From: an uncultured Bacteroidales bacterium
GTDB lineage: Bacteria > Bacteroidota > Bacteroidia > Bacteroidales > Paludibacteraceae
Assembly (NCBI GenBank): GCA_900321775.1
Contig: ONXE01000011.1
Location: 1-19,319, forward strand
Reading direction: 5' to 3'
Length of the DNA stretch: 19,319 bases
Shown: positions 1 through 7,155 of the stretch, piece by piece
Position numbering within the stretch: position 1 is the stretch's first letter
Layout: each line of letters starts with the position of its first letter
Notes under the pieces: model-generated
Seen by the model: only the letters and a program-made list of their open reading frames with translations
Database searches by the model: none
Told to the model about the DNA's origin: nothing
Made by a program: the position numbers and the translations under genes

Positions 1-423
1 GGTCTGATGCTGCTGTGGTCCCCCGACAAAGGGTGGTACAATATCCTGGAATCGGCGGGTGACGGACCGGCTTCGCTGGCACATCCAAGGATGTCGCCAT
101 GGGAGGCATATTTCCAATACCAATACCAGTCGCCCACCTCGCGGCACGGTTTTCAGGCGGTGGCATCGGCAGAGATACGCAACCGCGTGGTCTATGGCTA
201 CGACCTCTCGCTCAAACAAGGGCAGACCGACCATAGTCCCGACGACTACCGGCGGTTCACGTACAACATCTTCCTCGGGGCGCGGTACAATATACCCGGC
301 TATGACGGCTATTTCAGCCGATTCAACTTGGGTGTGCGCCTCTACCACGGCAATTGCCCATACGGACACTACCGTTCCATCGACAACTTCAGTCAAGTGG
401 GATTTTCCATGATTTGGCAATAA
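1..423 (+). CDS. C-terminal part of a probable outer-membrane beta-barrel protein (5' end outside the window)
   Basis: The reading frame is open from base 1 to the TAA at 421-423, so only the last 140 residues are present. They are rich in aromatic and alternating polar/apolar residues, for example YFQYQYQSPTSRHGF, FTYNIFLGARYNIPG and RFNLGVRLYHG. Such runs look like antiparallel strands of an outer-membrane barrel, and the protein ends shortly after an aromatic stretch (VGFSMIWQ). The tail around YHGNCPYGHYRS resembles Bacteroidota barrel proteins of the DUF1207 kind, but I cannot assign the family with confidence. The next gene starts 16 bases downstream on the same strand, so the two could be co-transcribed. 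No substrate can be inferred. Confidence 0.6.
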   Translation, partial: GLMLLWSPDKGWYNILESAGDGPASLAHPRMSPWEAYFQYQYQSPTSRHGFQAVASAEIRNRVVYGYDLSLKQGQTDHSPDDYRRFTYNIFLGARYNIPGYDGYFSRFNLGVRLYHGNCPYGHYRSIDNFSQVGFSMIWQ

Positions 424-438
424 TCAAACAAAACGAAT

Positions 439-1095
439 ATGAAAAGGACTTTTCTTCTTTACAAAAAAGCGCTATTCATTGGTGCTCACCCGGATGACAA
501 CGAGTCTTGCGCCGGCGGGACGATGATTCTGCTTCAGAACGGGGGCTGTCAGGTCGTGAGCGTCTATCTGACGTCCGGCGAGCGGGGTATTCAGGGCGCC
601 ACGCTGGACGAGGCTGCCACCATCCGTCGGGCGGAACTGGTAGAGGCCTGCAAGGTGATGGGCGTGGAGTACCGCCTGATGACGCAGATAGACGGGCAAA
701 CCGAGATCAATCAGGAGCGTTACAAAGAGATGCTGCAACTGATTGAAGAGGAGCAGCCGGACGTGGTTTTCACGCATTGGCCGATTGACTCGCACCGCGA
801 CCACCGCGTGTGCTCCATGCTCGTGTTCGACGCATGGCGACTGAGCGGCAAACATTTCGACCTGTACTACTACGAGGCCGAAACAGGCATGCAATCCAAG
901 AACTTCATCCCCGAGGAATACGTGAACATCACCTCCGTGGCCGAGCAGAAACACCGCGCCGTGATGTGCCACGCCAGTCAGGCTCCCGAAGAGATTCTGA
1001 ACGACTGGCACATCCCGATGGAACTGTTCCGCGGCAAGGAGTCGGAATGCCCCGCCGCCGAAGCGTTCATGTTCCTGCACAAGGCCAGAAACTGA
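439..1095 (+). CDS. PIG-L family (LmbE-like) zinc-dependent deacetylase
   Basis: The protein has 218 residues, a normal length for the PIG-L/LmbE family, whose members remove N-acetyl groups from GlcNAc-containing substrates such as the MshB, BshB and PIG-L substrates. The signature AHPDD sits at residues 16-20 and supplies zinc ligands H17 and D20 and the general base D19. The second metal motif is HRDH at 119-122, where H122 is the expected third ligand. No signal peptide is visible (MKRTFLLYKKALFIG is the first beta strand), so the enzyme should be cytoplasmic. It lies 16 bases behind the barrel gene and converges on the fructokinase. Nothing ties it to fructan use. The substrate is unknown: bacillithiol-type thiol synthesis and a sugar-amide salvage role are both possible. 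Confidence 0.85.
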   Translation: MKRTFLLYKKALFIGAHPDDNESCAGGTMILLQNGGCQVVSVYLTSGERGIQGATLDEAATIRRAELVEACKVMGVEYRLMTQIDGQTEINQERYKEMLQLIEEEQPDVVFTHWPIDSHRDHRVCSMLVFDAWRLSGKHFDLYYYEAETGMQSKNFIPEEYVNITSVAEQKHRAVMCHASQAPEEILNDWHIPMELFRGKESECPAAEAFMFLHKARN

Positions 1096-1146
1096 CCCTC
1101 TGCAGGAACTGTCTATCAGTGAACTTTATGCCCCGTGAGGGAGAGT

Positions 1147-2049
1147 TTATCCGCGGAGCGAGTGGGGTAGAACGGGCATGGCGCCGTGTTGCGTGCAGAC
1201 AAAAGCGGAGACCTCGACTGCTTTTTTGTGTGCCTCACGCATGGTTTTTCCCAAGAGTAATTGTGCCACGAAAGTGGCTGTGAAACTATCTCCGGCTCCG
1301 ACGGTGTCGGCCACTTGCACTTTAGGTGTGGGGACATAACTCTCCTCGTCTGCGGTGAAGACATATGAGCCGATGGCTCCGCAGGTGAGGATAAGCATCT
1401 GCAGGTCATATTTGGCGATAAGGTCCCGGCACACGGCGCGTGTTTTGTCGGGGTCCTCGGCAATGAGCTGTCCGGGCAAAGTAGGCACGCCAAGCAACAT
1501 AGTAGCGACCACGTCGAGTTCCTCGTCGTTGATTTTGAGCACATTAGCACGTCCGAGCGACTCGGCGATGACTTCGGCCGTGTACCACTGCTGTCGGAGG
1601 TTGATGTCGAAGACGCGAAGCGCCTGCTTGGGAGCAGCGTCAAGGAAAGCGTGGATAGTCTTGCGGCTCGTTTCGCTGCGCTGTGCCAGCGAGCCGAAGC
1701 AGATAGCCTCGGCGTTGCGTGCGACCCGGAGCATCTCGTCGGTGAGCGGGATATTGTCCCACGCCACCCCGAGACAGATGTCGTACTGCGGGACGCCTTT
1801 CGAGTCGAGCGTCACTTTGACCGTGCCGGTAGGTTGCTCTACCCGCGGCAGGATATGATTGAGGTGCACTTTTTCAAAGGTCTCGACGATTTCCTCGCCG
1901 AGTTCATCGTCACCGATGGCGGAGATGGCGCACCCGTTGAGTCCGAATTGACTGACATGATAGGCGAAGTTAGCAGGTGCTCCGCCGAGTTTTCTTCCTT
2001 CCGGCAGGCAGTCGAACAAGGCCTCGCCGATACCAATAACGTAGTTCAT
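1147..2049 (-). CDS. PfkB-family fructokinase of the fructan locus
   Basis: The protein has 300 residues and the ribokinase/PfkB fold. The N-terminal sugar-binding motif GGAPANFAYH is at 22-31, and the C-terminal signature DTVGAGDSF at 248-256 carries the catalytic base D254 and the anion hole. The overall pattern (GEALFDCLPEGRKLGGAPAN near the start) is that of bacterial fructokinases, which convert fructose to fructose-6-phosphate with ATP in the cytosol. As the last gene of the block, directly after the sugar permease, it fits as the enzyme that traps fructose released from fructan. The ATG at 2049 is preceded by five copies of a 7-bp repeat. Other PfkB sugars cannot be excluded from sequence alone, but the two GH32 genes make fructose by far the likeliest. 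Confidence 0.9.
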   Translation of the reverse strand: MNYVIGIGEALFDCLPEGRKLGGAPANFAYHVSQFGLNGCAISAIGDDELGEEIVETFEKVHLNHILPRVEQPTGTVKVTLDSKGVPQYDICLGVAWDNIPLTDEMLRVARNAEAICFGSLAQRSETSRKTIHAFLDAAPKQALRVFDINLRQQWYTAEVIAESLGRANVLKINDEELDVVATMLLGVPTLPGQLIAEDPDKTRAVCRDLIAKYDLQMLILTCGAIGSYVFTADEESYVPTPKVQVADTVGAGDSFTATFVAQLLLGKTMREAHKKAVEVSAFVCTQHGAMPVLPHSLRG

Positions 2050-2050
2050 G

Positions 2051-2085
2051 AGTTGAGAGTTGAGAGTTGAAAGTTGAAAGTTGAT
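2051..2085. repeat. 7-bp tandem repeat, five copies, just upstream of the fructokinase start
   Basis: The plus strand reads AGTTGAG, AGTTGAG, AGTTGAA, AGTTGAA, AGTTGAT without interruption. The array fills most of the 49-base gap between the permease stop (2099) and the fructokinase ATG (2049) and ends one base before that ATG. In the transcript it gives a CAACT-rich, weakly structured leader. Similar short arrays are common between genes in Bacteroidota. Gain or loss of a unit by slippage would change the leader length but not the coding frame. Confidence 0.9.
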
Positions 2086-2098
2086 CGCTTCGCGTAGG

Positions 2099-3256
2099 TT
2101 ATTTGTTCATTTTCAGGCAGAAGGCCACCAGATAGAGGGCTCCGACGGCCATAACAAGAACGGCTCCGAGGGCACCCATGACGTCGGACAGCAGACCCAT
2201 ACAAAGCGGGAAGATGGTGCCGCCGAACAGACCCATGATCATCAAGCCGGAGATCTCGTTCTTGTGAACAGGGTCATGCTGCAGAGCCTGTGCGAAGCAG
2301 ATGGAGAAGATGTTGCTGTTGCCAAATCCGACCAGTGCTATTCCCGCGTACAGGACAGCCTTGGACGCGCCCACACCCATCAACACCATCGCGCAGCAAA
2401 TCATAGCCGCAGAGACAGCAAAAAACACTTTCTCGGGCACTTTGCGCAGGATAGCGGACCCGCTGAGACAGCCTATAGTACGGAAGATGAAATAGAGCGA
2501 GGTGGCAAATCCGGCCTCGGCGAGGGTCATACCCAGCCGTTCCATCAGAATCTTGGGCGCGGTGGTGTTGGTGCCGACATCGATCCCCACATGGCACATG
2601 ATGCCCAGGAAACAAAGGAGAATAAAGGGGTTGCCCAACAGCCTAAAACACTGCACAAAGCCGCTGCCCTTGGCGACCGGTTCCTCGTGAATAGTGGTCA
2701 GCGAGAGTGCGATGATGGCAATCACGCCGATGATACCGTAGATAGGGAACAGCACTTTCCATCCCAGCCCGAAAGAGGGGATGACAGCCGTTGCGCCCCA
2801 CATGGCGATATACGGTGCCAGAAAAGAGGCGATAGCCTTAACGAACTGTCCAAACGTCAGCGTGGACGACAGGTTGCCCGTGACGATGTTGCTAACCAGC
2901 GGATTAAGTGAGGTCTGCATCAGTGCGTTGCCTATACCCAGCAGTGAGAAAGCCACCAGAATCAGCGCGTAACTCTCGCCGAAAAGCGGCAAGAACAGAG
3001 AGAGCACCGTCACACAGATAGACAGGAGCACGGTTTTCTTACGCCCTATCTTGTTCATCAATACCCCCGTCGGAACGGAGAAGATAAGGAACCAGAAGAA
3101 GACGAGCGATGGCATGATGTTGGCCTGCGAGTGCGTGAGACCCAGGTCCTGCTGGACGTAGTTGGAGGCAATGCCTACCAGGTCCACAAAGCCCATAGTG
3201 AAGAAACAAAGCATCACCACGACGAGGGCTCCGAGAGAGGATTTAGCGTTTTGCAT
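2099..3256 (-). CDS. MFS sugar permease (FucP/glucose-galactose type), probable fructose importer
   Basis: From the ATG at 3256 the protein has 385 residues and about 12 hydrophobic helices, the usual MFS layout. The loop between helices 2 and 3 carries NKIGRKKTV, the classic MFS basic motif. The N-terminus (VVMLCFFTMGFVDLVGIASNYVQ) and the stretch GIGNALMQTSLNPLVSNIV resemble the fucose and glucose/galactose:H+ symporter family that Bacteroidota use for monosaccharide uptake across the inner membrane. The frame is open a further 18 bases upstream to a TTG at 3274, but the ATG is the better start and leaves a 15-base gap after the GH32 stop. Its place between a GH32 enzyme and a fructokinase argues for fructose as substrate, as in the Bacteroides thetaiotaomicron fructan locus. 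The specificity is inferred from context. Confidence 0.85.
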   Translation of the reverse strand: MQNAKSSLGALVVVMLCFFTMGFVDLVGIASNYVQQDLGLTHSQANIMPSLVFFWFLIFSVPTGVLMNKIGRKKTVLLSICVTVLSLFLPLFGESYALILVAFSLLGIGNALMQTSLNPLVSNIVTGNLSSTLTFGQFVKAIASFLAPYIAMWGATAVIPSFGLGWKVLFPIYGIIGVIAIIALSLTTIHEEPVAKGSGFVQCFRLLGNPFILLCFLGIMCHVGIDVGTNTTAPKILMERLGMTLAEAGFATSLYFIFRTIGCLSGSAILRKVPEKVFFAVSAAMICCAMVLMGVGASKAVLYAGIALVGFGNSNIFSICFAQALQHDPVHKNEISGLMIMGLFGGTIFPLCMGLLSDVMGALGAVLVMAVGALYLVAFCLKMNK

Positions 3257-3270
3257 AGTAGTATAATGTA

Positions 3271-4686
3271 TCAATAGTTAATCGAATAAATAGTTGCTTC
3301 GCCGCCTTCCACTGTCAAACGGTTGTACGGCTCGGACGGGAACACCAGGTTGGTCATCGCCCACTCACCATTGGTCCCAAAAGCCTCGATAGAGCAATGG
3401 TCGATAAACAGGGTGACATGATGCCGGTCGTGCGCCACAAACAGCGGAGCTGTGGTGTTGGCAGCAAACTCGTGCGAGAACGAGCAGTCGCCCGACGCCG
3501 TACGGTCCATGGAGAAGGTCTGATGATGCGCATCAAGCGTCATCAGCACTTTCTCGCCTTTGTCATTGCTGACTGTGATGAGCGCGTCCTGTTTGCCGTT
3601 CCACTCTATCTCCACGATAGCGATGTCCGACAGGCGCGTCTGTTTGTCACCGCGACAGGCCATCGACTCGGCCGAAGGAACGGATGCCAGACGGTATTCG
3701 CCTGCATCATCTTTATAAAGCGACAGGTCGCGCGCAATGGTGTTCTGCGAACGGAATGCCATGGTGGGCAGTTGGTTCGCGTACTGCCAGTTGCTCATCC
3801 AGCCCAACGACACCACGCGGCCTTCGGGCGAGCCGAAGAAAGTGAAAGTGGAGTAGTTATCCTTGCCGTAATCAAGCCATTTAAGTTCCGTCGGCTCGTC
3901 CATGCACGTGAAAGTCTTGCCGTCCCATTGTCCCACAAAATACTGCGTGGCTGAACCTCCGAACAGGCCGCCCGGGTTGATGCTCACCAGCAGAACCCAC
4001 TGCCCGTCAAACGGAATCAGTTCCGGGCACTCCCACACTCCGCCATGTGCGCCATAACCCTCGCCAAAAGCTGAGAGAAAAGTCCATTGGCGCAGGTCGT
4101 CGGACGCATAAAAACGTATCTCTTGACCGCAAGCCAGCGTCATCAGCCAATGGTCTCCGTCACGCATCACTTTCGGGTCGCGAAAATCGGGCACATCGCC
4201 CATAAGGACAGGATTGCCGGCGTACTTGGTAAACGTCGCCCCACCATCGGTACTGTAGGCGATAGACTGATGTTGCCCGCAGACCTCCGATTGGGTATAG
4301 ATAGCAATCACAGCACCTTCTCCAAAGCCGGCCGTGTTGTCCTCATCGATGACGCACGAGCCGGAGAAAATCGTGCCCAGACTATCAGGTGCAAGCACAA
4401 TCGGATGTTCCTCCCAATGAAGCAGGTCCGTAGACGTGGCGTGACCCCAATGCATCGGACCCCACGTCGTTCCAAAGGGGTTGTGCTGATAATACAGATG
4501 CCAAACACCCGCATTCGCATCGTAGAACATACCATTCGGGTCGTTCATCCAGTTGGATGCAGGAGAATGATGATAAACCGAACGGAAGGGCTCGTCGGTA
4601 ACATGGCGCGCAGGCATACGACTACAGCCGCCTGCCATGAGGCAACAACTGATAGCCAACGGCCAAAGTAACAAACTGTGTTTCAT
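3271..4686 (-). CDS. GH32 exo-fructosidase lipoprotein (levanase/inulinase/sucrase type)
   Basis: From the ATG at 4686 the protein has 471 residues. An in-frame upstream start at 4716 would put ten extra residues before a good signal peptide, so I prefer 4686. The signal peptide ends in a lipobox, MAGGC with C21. All three GH32 catalytic blocks are intact: WMNDPNG with nucleophile D49, FRDPK with the transition-state Asp at 170, and WECPEL with acid/base E219. A C-terminal beta-sandwich follows, with SIEAFGTNGE near the end as in typical GH32 enzymes. The residues after the lipid Cys (SRMPARH) are basic rather than acidic, which suggests a periplasmic enzyme cleaving imported oligosaccharides to fructose. 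Levan, inulin or sucrose preference cannot be read from the sequence. The permease follows 14 bases later. Confidence 0.93.
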   Translation of the reverse strand: MKHSLLLWPLAISCCLMAGGCSRMPARHVTDEPFRSVYHHSPASNWMNDPNGMFYDANAGVWHLYYQHNPFGTTWGPMHWGHATSTDLLHWEEHPIVLAPDSLGTIFSGSCVIDEDNTAGFGEGAVIAIYTQSEVCGQHQSIAYSTDGGATFTKYAGNPVLMGDVPDFRDPKVMRDGDHWLMTLACGQEIRFYASDDLRQWTFLSAFGEGYGAHGGVWECPELIPFDGQWVLLVSINPGGLFGGSATQYFVGQWDGKTFTCMDEPTELKWLDYGKDNYSTFTFFGSPEGRVVSLGWMSNWQYANQLPTMAFRSQNTIARDLSLYKDDAGEYRLASVPSAESMACRGDKQTRLSDIAIVEIEWNGKQDALITVSNDKGEKVLMTLDAHHQTFSMDRTASGDCSFSHEFAANTTAPLFVAHDRHHVTLFIDHCSIEAFGTNGEWAMTNLVFPSEPYNRLTVEGGEATIYSINY

Positions 4687-4714
4687 AGGTTCATTGTATT
4701 TTGTTGTAGTCAGC

Positions 4715-4737
4715 ATAGGCGGTAATCAGCCGCCTAT
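4715..4737 (-). promoter_or_regulatory. Intercistronic hairpin between the 281-residue protein and the GH32 gene
   Basis: ATAGGCGG (4715-4722) and CCGCCTAT (4730-4737) form a perfect 8-bp stem around a 7-base loop. It starts 11 bases after the stop of the upstream gene (4749) and ends 28 bases before the GH32 ATG (4686). No T-run follows on the transcribed strand, so it is not a standard intrinsic terminator. An RNA-stability or processing element that sets different levels for the binding-type proteins and the downstream enzymes is the likelier role. Confidence 0.6.
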
Positions 4738-4748
4738 ACCGTAAGTAT

Positions 4749-5594
4749 TTAGAACTTTGCGCCCAAAACGTTGTAACGAACGCCGTCCTTCATAATAACG
4801 ATCTGGCCGTTCTCAATCATCTTCACAGCCTTGGCCTCAGCCTTGGTATTGCTCAGAGCAGTCACAATCGGAACGAGCACTACGTCCGTCACGTTGAAAG
4901 CAGCACCAGCATCTTTGTTGAACTGAATCATCCAATGGCCAGCTGCGGAAAGTCTCGTGCGAAGCGAATCCGTAAGAGTCAACTCTACATAGCCGGCGCC
5001 GGCGGTCATACTGCTCATGTCGGCAATCTGACCTTCTGCATCCCAGTTCTCTTTGATGTTGATGGTAAAGTCGCTGCGACCGGCCTCCGAGTAAATGCGA
5101 AGAGACTCTATCTCGCTGAAATTCACATATTTGTAGCCATCGACATACAGTTCGAGTGTACTCCATTCGTCTGCCCAGAAGAAACCCGTCCAAACCGAGA
5201 TTCCGGCTTGGGGATCTTTGCCGTCCAGCAGCTCAACTTTCGATACATTGAAATTAGCACCGATTATCTCCAAGCCATGTGCCTTAAGGCTATCCACAGC
5301 ATTAGCGGTGAGGAACTGTTCAAACGTGCCGGAGCCACTGATCCAGGCAGCCTCGCGTGAACCTGCCAGATGGTCAAAATTGGCATTCATCACTTTGAAT
5401 TCAATGCCATCGGTAGCATCAGCAAAGTGTACTACTACCTTCTGTCCGGCTTGTGCGGAAGAGAAAGATGCGGCGGCAATTTGCAGACCACCGTCAGACC
5501 AAGATACATGTTTTGTTCCCGTCCAAAGATCCGTTGCGTTTGCCCCGAAAGCAAACATTGTGGCGATTACCGCCAAGAGAGTAATTTTCTTCAT
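4749..5594 (-). CDS. Secreted protein of unknown function with two tandem beta-sandwich-like domains and a T9SS-like tail (281 aa)
   Basis: The N-terminal signal peptide ends near ANA-TD (about residue 20) and has no lipobox. Two related domains follow, about 22-125 and 133-242. Each opens with a WTG motif (DLWTG, SVWTG), has a mid-domain FKVMNANFD or INIKENWD strand, and closes with a matching strand (ANFNVSKVELL, AAFNVTDVVLV). This layout resembles carbohydrate-binding sandwich domains of Prevotella glycan proteins, but I recognise no named family. The C-terminus, ENGQIVIMKDGVRYNVLG, is the degenerate tail common on exported Prevotella proteins and resembles a type IX secretion signal. It is a close paralog of the 430-residue protein at 5817-7109 but lacks that protein's middle module. 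Being between two GH32 genes, a fructan-binding role is plausible but unproven. Confidence 0.75.
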   Translation of the reverse strand: MKKITLLAVIATMFAFGANATDLWTGTKHVSWSDGGLQIAAASFSSAQAGQKVVVHFADATDGIEFKVMNANFDHLAGSREAAWISGSGTFEQFLTANAVDSLKAHGLEIIGANFNVSKVELLDGKDPQAGISVWTGFFWADEWSTLELYVDGYKYVNFSEIESLRIYSEAGRSDFTINIKENWDAEGQIADMSSMTAGAGYVELTLTDSLRTRLSAAGHWMIQFNKDAGAAFNVTDVVLVPIVTALSNTKAEAKAVKMIENGQIVIMKDGVRYNVLGAKF

Positions 5595-5632
5595 TGTGTT
5601 TGATATTTTTGTGATTAGTTGATTCTTACTGT

Positions 5633-5776
5633 TTAATCCCAGATAGAACGATTCCTGCTCGGCGACAACTGAGTACCATTACCCATTCCGTTGTGCGTGG
5701 TTACACTGGTCGTAACGATATCGTTACCGGCCACACGAACTATCTGCAGTTCTGCTGTTTGATATGTCTTTTTCAT
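5633..5776 (-). CDS. Small Bacteroidota peptide with a DIVTTS motif (47 aa)
   Basis: The frame from ATG 5776 to TAA 5633 encodes 47 residues starting MKKTYQTAELQIVRVAGNDI. It continues with VTTS, a Gly/Asn/Thr-rich stretch, and ends SPSRNRSIWD. I recognise the general pattern: Prevotella and Bacteroides genomes carry many short peptides that start MKKxY, have a hydrophobic strand followed by D-I-hydrophobic-T-S, and end in an Arg-rich stretch with WD. Their function is unknown to me. There is no signal peptide. It sits 40 bases after the 430-residue gene and 38 bases before its 281-residue paralog, so it should be co-transcribed with both. Intact start, stop and family-like ends argue that it is a real gene. 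Confidence 0.65.
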   Translation of the reverse strand: MKKTYQTAELQIVRVAGNDIVTTSVTTHNGMGNGTQLSPSRNRSIWD

Positions 5777-5816
5777 AACTATGATATTTTTGCGTTTCTA
5801 TAAAACCCTTTACAGA

Positions 5817-7109
5817 TTATTTAACCGCCCTGCCGGTTACATCGTACACATGCCCGTCTTTAAGGATGTAGATTTGGCCATTCTCCAGGAACTTGCAGGC
5901 CTTCTCGCCTTCTTGCAGTTCGCGTATTCCGGTTGCGCCATTCTCGCCATTAAACAGGTAGTAACGCGCCGGAGCCGAACTCTTGGCCACCTTCAGGTAT
6001 GCCTTGTGGGCGCCATTGGTAAAGGCCTCGCCCGTAGCATTCATCCAGTACAGACCCACCGAGTCGGCATCATTTGCGCTATTGAGGCTCAGGCCGTAGA
6101 AATATGCACTGGCGTCTGCCGGAAGAGAGGTAACGGCATCTGTTCCGAGCAACTGATTGGTTGCAGTAGGAGCCGTACCACCTGTTGCAAACACAAACGG
6201 GTATTTCCCTGCCGCTGCATGGAGAATCAAAGCAGTACCTGCGGGAACTACCTTGCCGCTCTCATATTCTTTCACCAAACCGTCTGACGTGTTGAACACA
6301 TATCCTTCCATGCCATTGGGCATCTGATAAGCCTCGGCACTGTTATAGTAGGTAGCATAGCCGACTGCCGAAACCTCCATCTCGCCGGACACAAGCACGA
6401 TATCCGTCACATTGAAAGCCGCACCCGTACCTTTGTCGAACTGAATCATCCAATGGCCAGCTGCGGAAAGTCTCGTGCGAAGCGCATCCGTTAGAGGCAG
6501 CTCTACATAGCCGTCGCCGGCGGTCATACTGCTCATGTCGGCAATCTGACCTTCTCCGCCCCAGTTCTCTTTGATGTTGATGGCAAAGTTGCTACGACCC
6601 GCTTCCGAGTAGATACGCAGCGCATTCATCTTGCTAAAATCCACGTAGTTGTAGCCATTGCCGTACAGTTCGAGGGTCTTCCAGTCGTCAGCCCAGAAGA
6701 AACCGGTCCAAACCGAGATTCCGCCTTTGAGCGTCTTGCCGTCCAGCAGTTCCACTTTCGTGCAAGTGAAGTTCGCTCCTATCACCTCCAGGCCATAGGC
6801 CTTGAGGTCGGCCACTGCTTTTTCGGTCAGGAATTGCTCAAAACTGCCGTCACCGCTTATCCACGCAGCCTCACGCGAACCTGCCAGGTGGTCGAAGTTG
6901 TCGTTCATCACCTTGAACTCTATTCCATCCGAGGCGTCCGTAAAATGTACTACAATCTTCTGACCGGCCTGAGCAGACGTAAATGCCGAAGACGCAATCT
7001 GGAGGCCTCCGTCACCCCACGATACATGTTTCGAACCCGTCCAGAGGTCCGTTGCGTTTGCGGTCATTACAAGAGCCGCAAAAAATGCCAATAAAGAAAT
7101 CTTTTTCAT
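5817..7109 (-). CDS. Secreted protein with two tandem beta-sandwich-like domains, a Prevotella-type extension and a T9SS-like tail (430 aa)
   Basis: A signal peptide ends near residue 19 (MTANA-TD) with no lipobox. Domains A (about 21-124) and B (about 132-241) match the 281-residue paralog almost throughout and again look like an internal duplication (DLWTG and SVWTG openings). Residues 247-400 form an added module with VGYATYYNSAEAYQMPNG and PAGTALILHA, a kind of C-terminal extension seen on many secreted Prevotella proteins. The last 25 residues, including NGQIYILKDGHVYDVTGRAV, form a tail like a type IX secretion C-terminal domain. The gene follows the divergent GH32 gene by 46 bases. Binding of fructan at the cell surface is the best guess from context. 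A structural or enzymatic role is not excluded, though I see no catalytic motif. Confidence 0.75.
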   Translation of the reverse strand: MKKISLLAFFAALVMTANATDLWTGSKHVSWGDGGLQIASSAFTSAQAGQKIVVHFTDASDGIEFKVMNDNFDHLAGSREAAWISGDGSFEQFLTEKAVADLKAYGLEVIGANFTCTKVELLDGKTLKGGISVWTGFFWADDWKTLELYGNGYNYVDFSKMNALRIYSEAGRSNFAINIKENWGGEGQIADMSSMTAGDGYVELPLTDALRTRLSAAGHWMIQFDKGTGAAFNVTDIVLVSGEMEVSAVGYATYYNSAEAYQMPNGMEGYVFNTSDGLVKEYESGKVVPAGTALILHAAAGKYPFVFATGGTAPTATNQLLGTDAVTSLPADASAYFYGLSLNSANDADSVGLYWMNATGEAFTNGAHKAYLKVAKSSAPARYYLFNGENGATGIRELQEGEKACKFLENGQIYILKDGHVYDVTGRAVK

Positions 7110-7119
7110 TGTATATTAA

Positions 7120-7151
7120 TTACAAACTTAAAACTCTTAATTTACAAACTT
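7120..7151. repeat. Direct repeat TTACAAACTT, 22 bp apart, in a short intergenic gap
   Basis: TTACAAACTT occurs at 7120-7129 and 7142-7151, within the 46 bases between the divergent GH32 stop and the next ATG. The second copy runs into a small palindrome, AAACT-TT-AGTTT (7146-7157). On the minus strand TAAGTTTG (7123-7130) fits the Bacteroidota -7 consensus, but there is no TTTG at the right distance upstream and the leader would be only a few bases. I therefore list the repeat without claiming a promoter. Confidence 0.4.
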
Positions 7152-7155
7152 TAGT

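Noticed and set aside
472..1080. Minus-strand frame of 202 codons opposite the deacetylase
   Set aside because: The plus-strand protein carries AHPDD and HRDH. The antisense translation has no recognisable features.
1096..1146. Possible bidirectional terminator between the convergent deacetylase and fructokinase genes
   Set aside because: Only a 5-bp CCCTC/GAGGG pairing with a loop of over 30 bases and a 3-bp CCC-GTGA-GGG are present, with no T-run on either strand.
7123..7130. TAAGTTTG as a -7 element before the 430-residue gene
   Set aside because: No TTTG lies about 20 bases upstream, and the leader to the ATG would be only a few bases, so an internal promoter is not supported.
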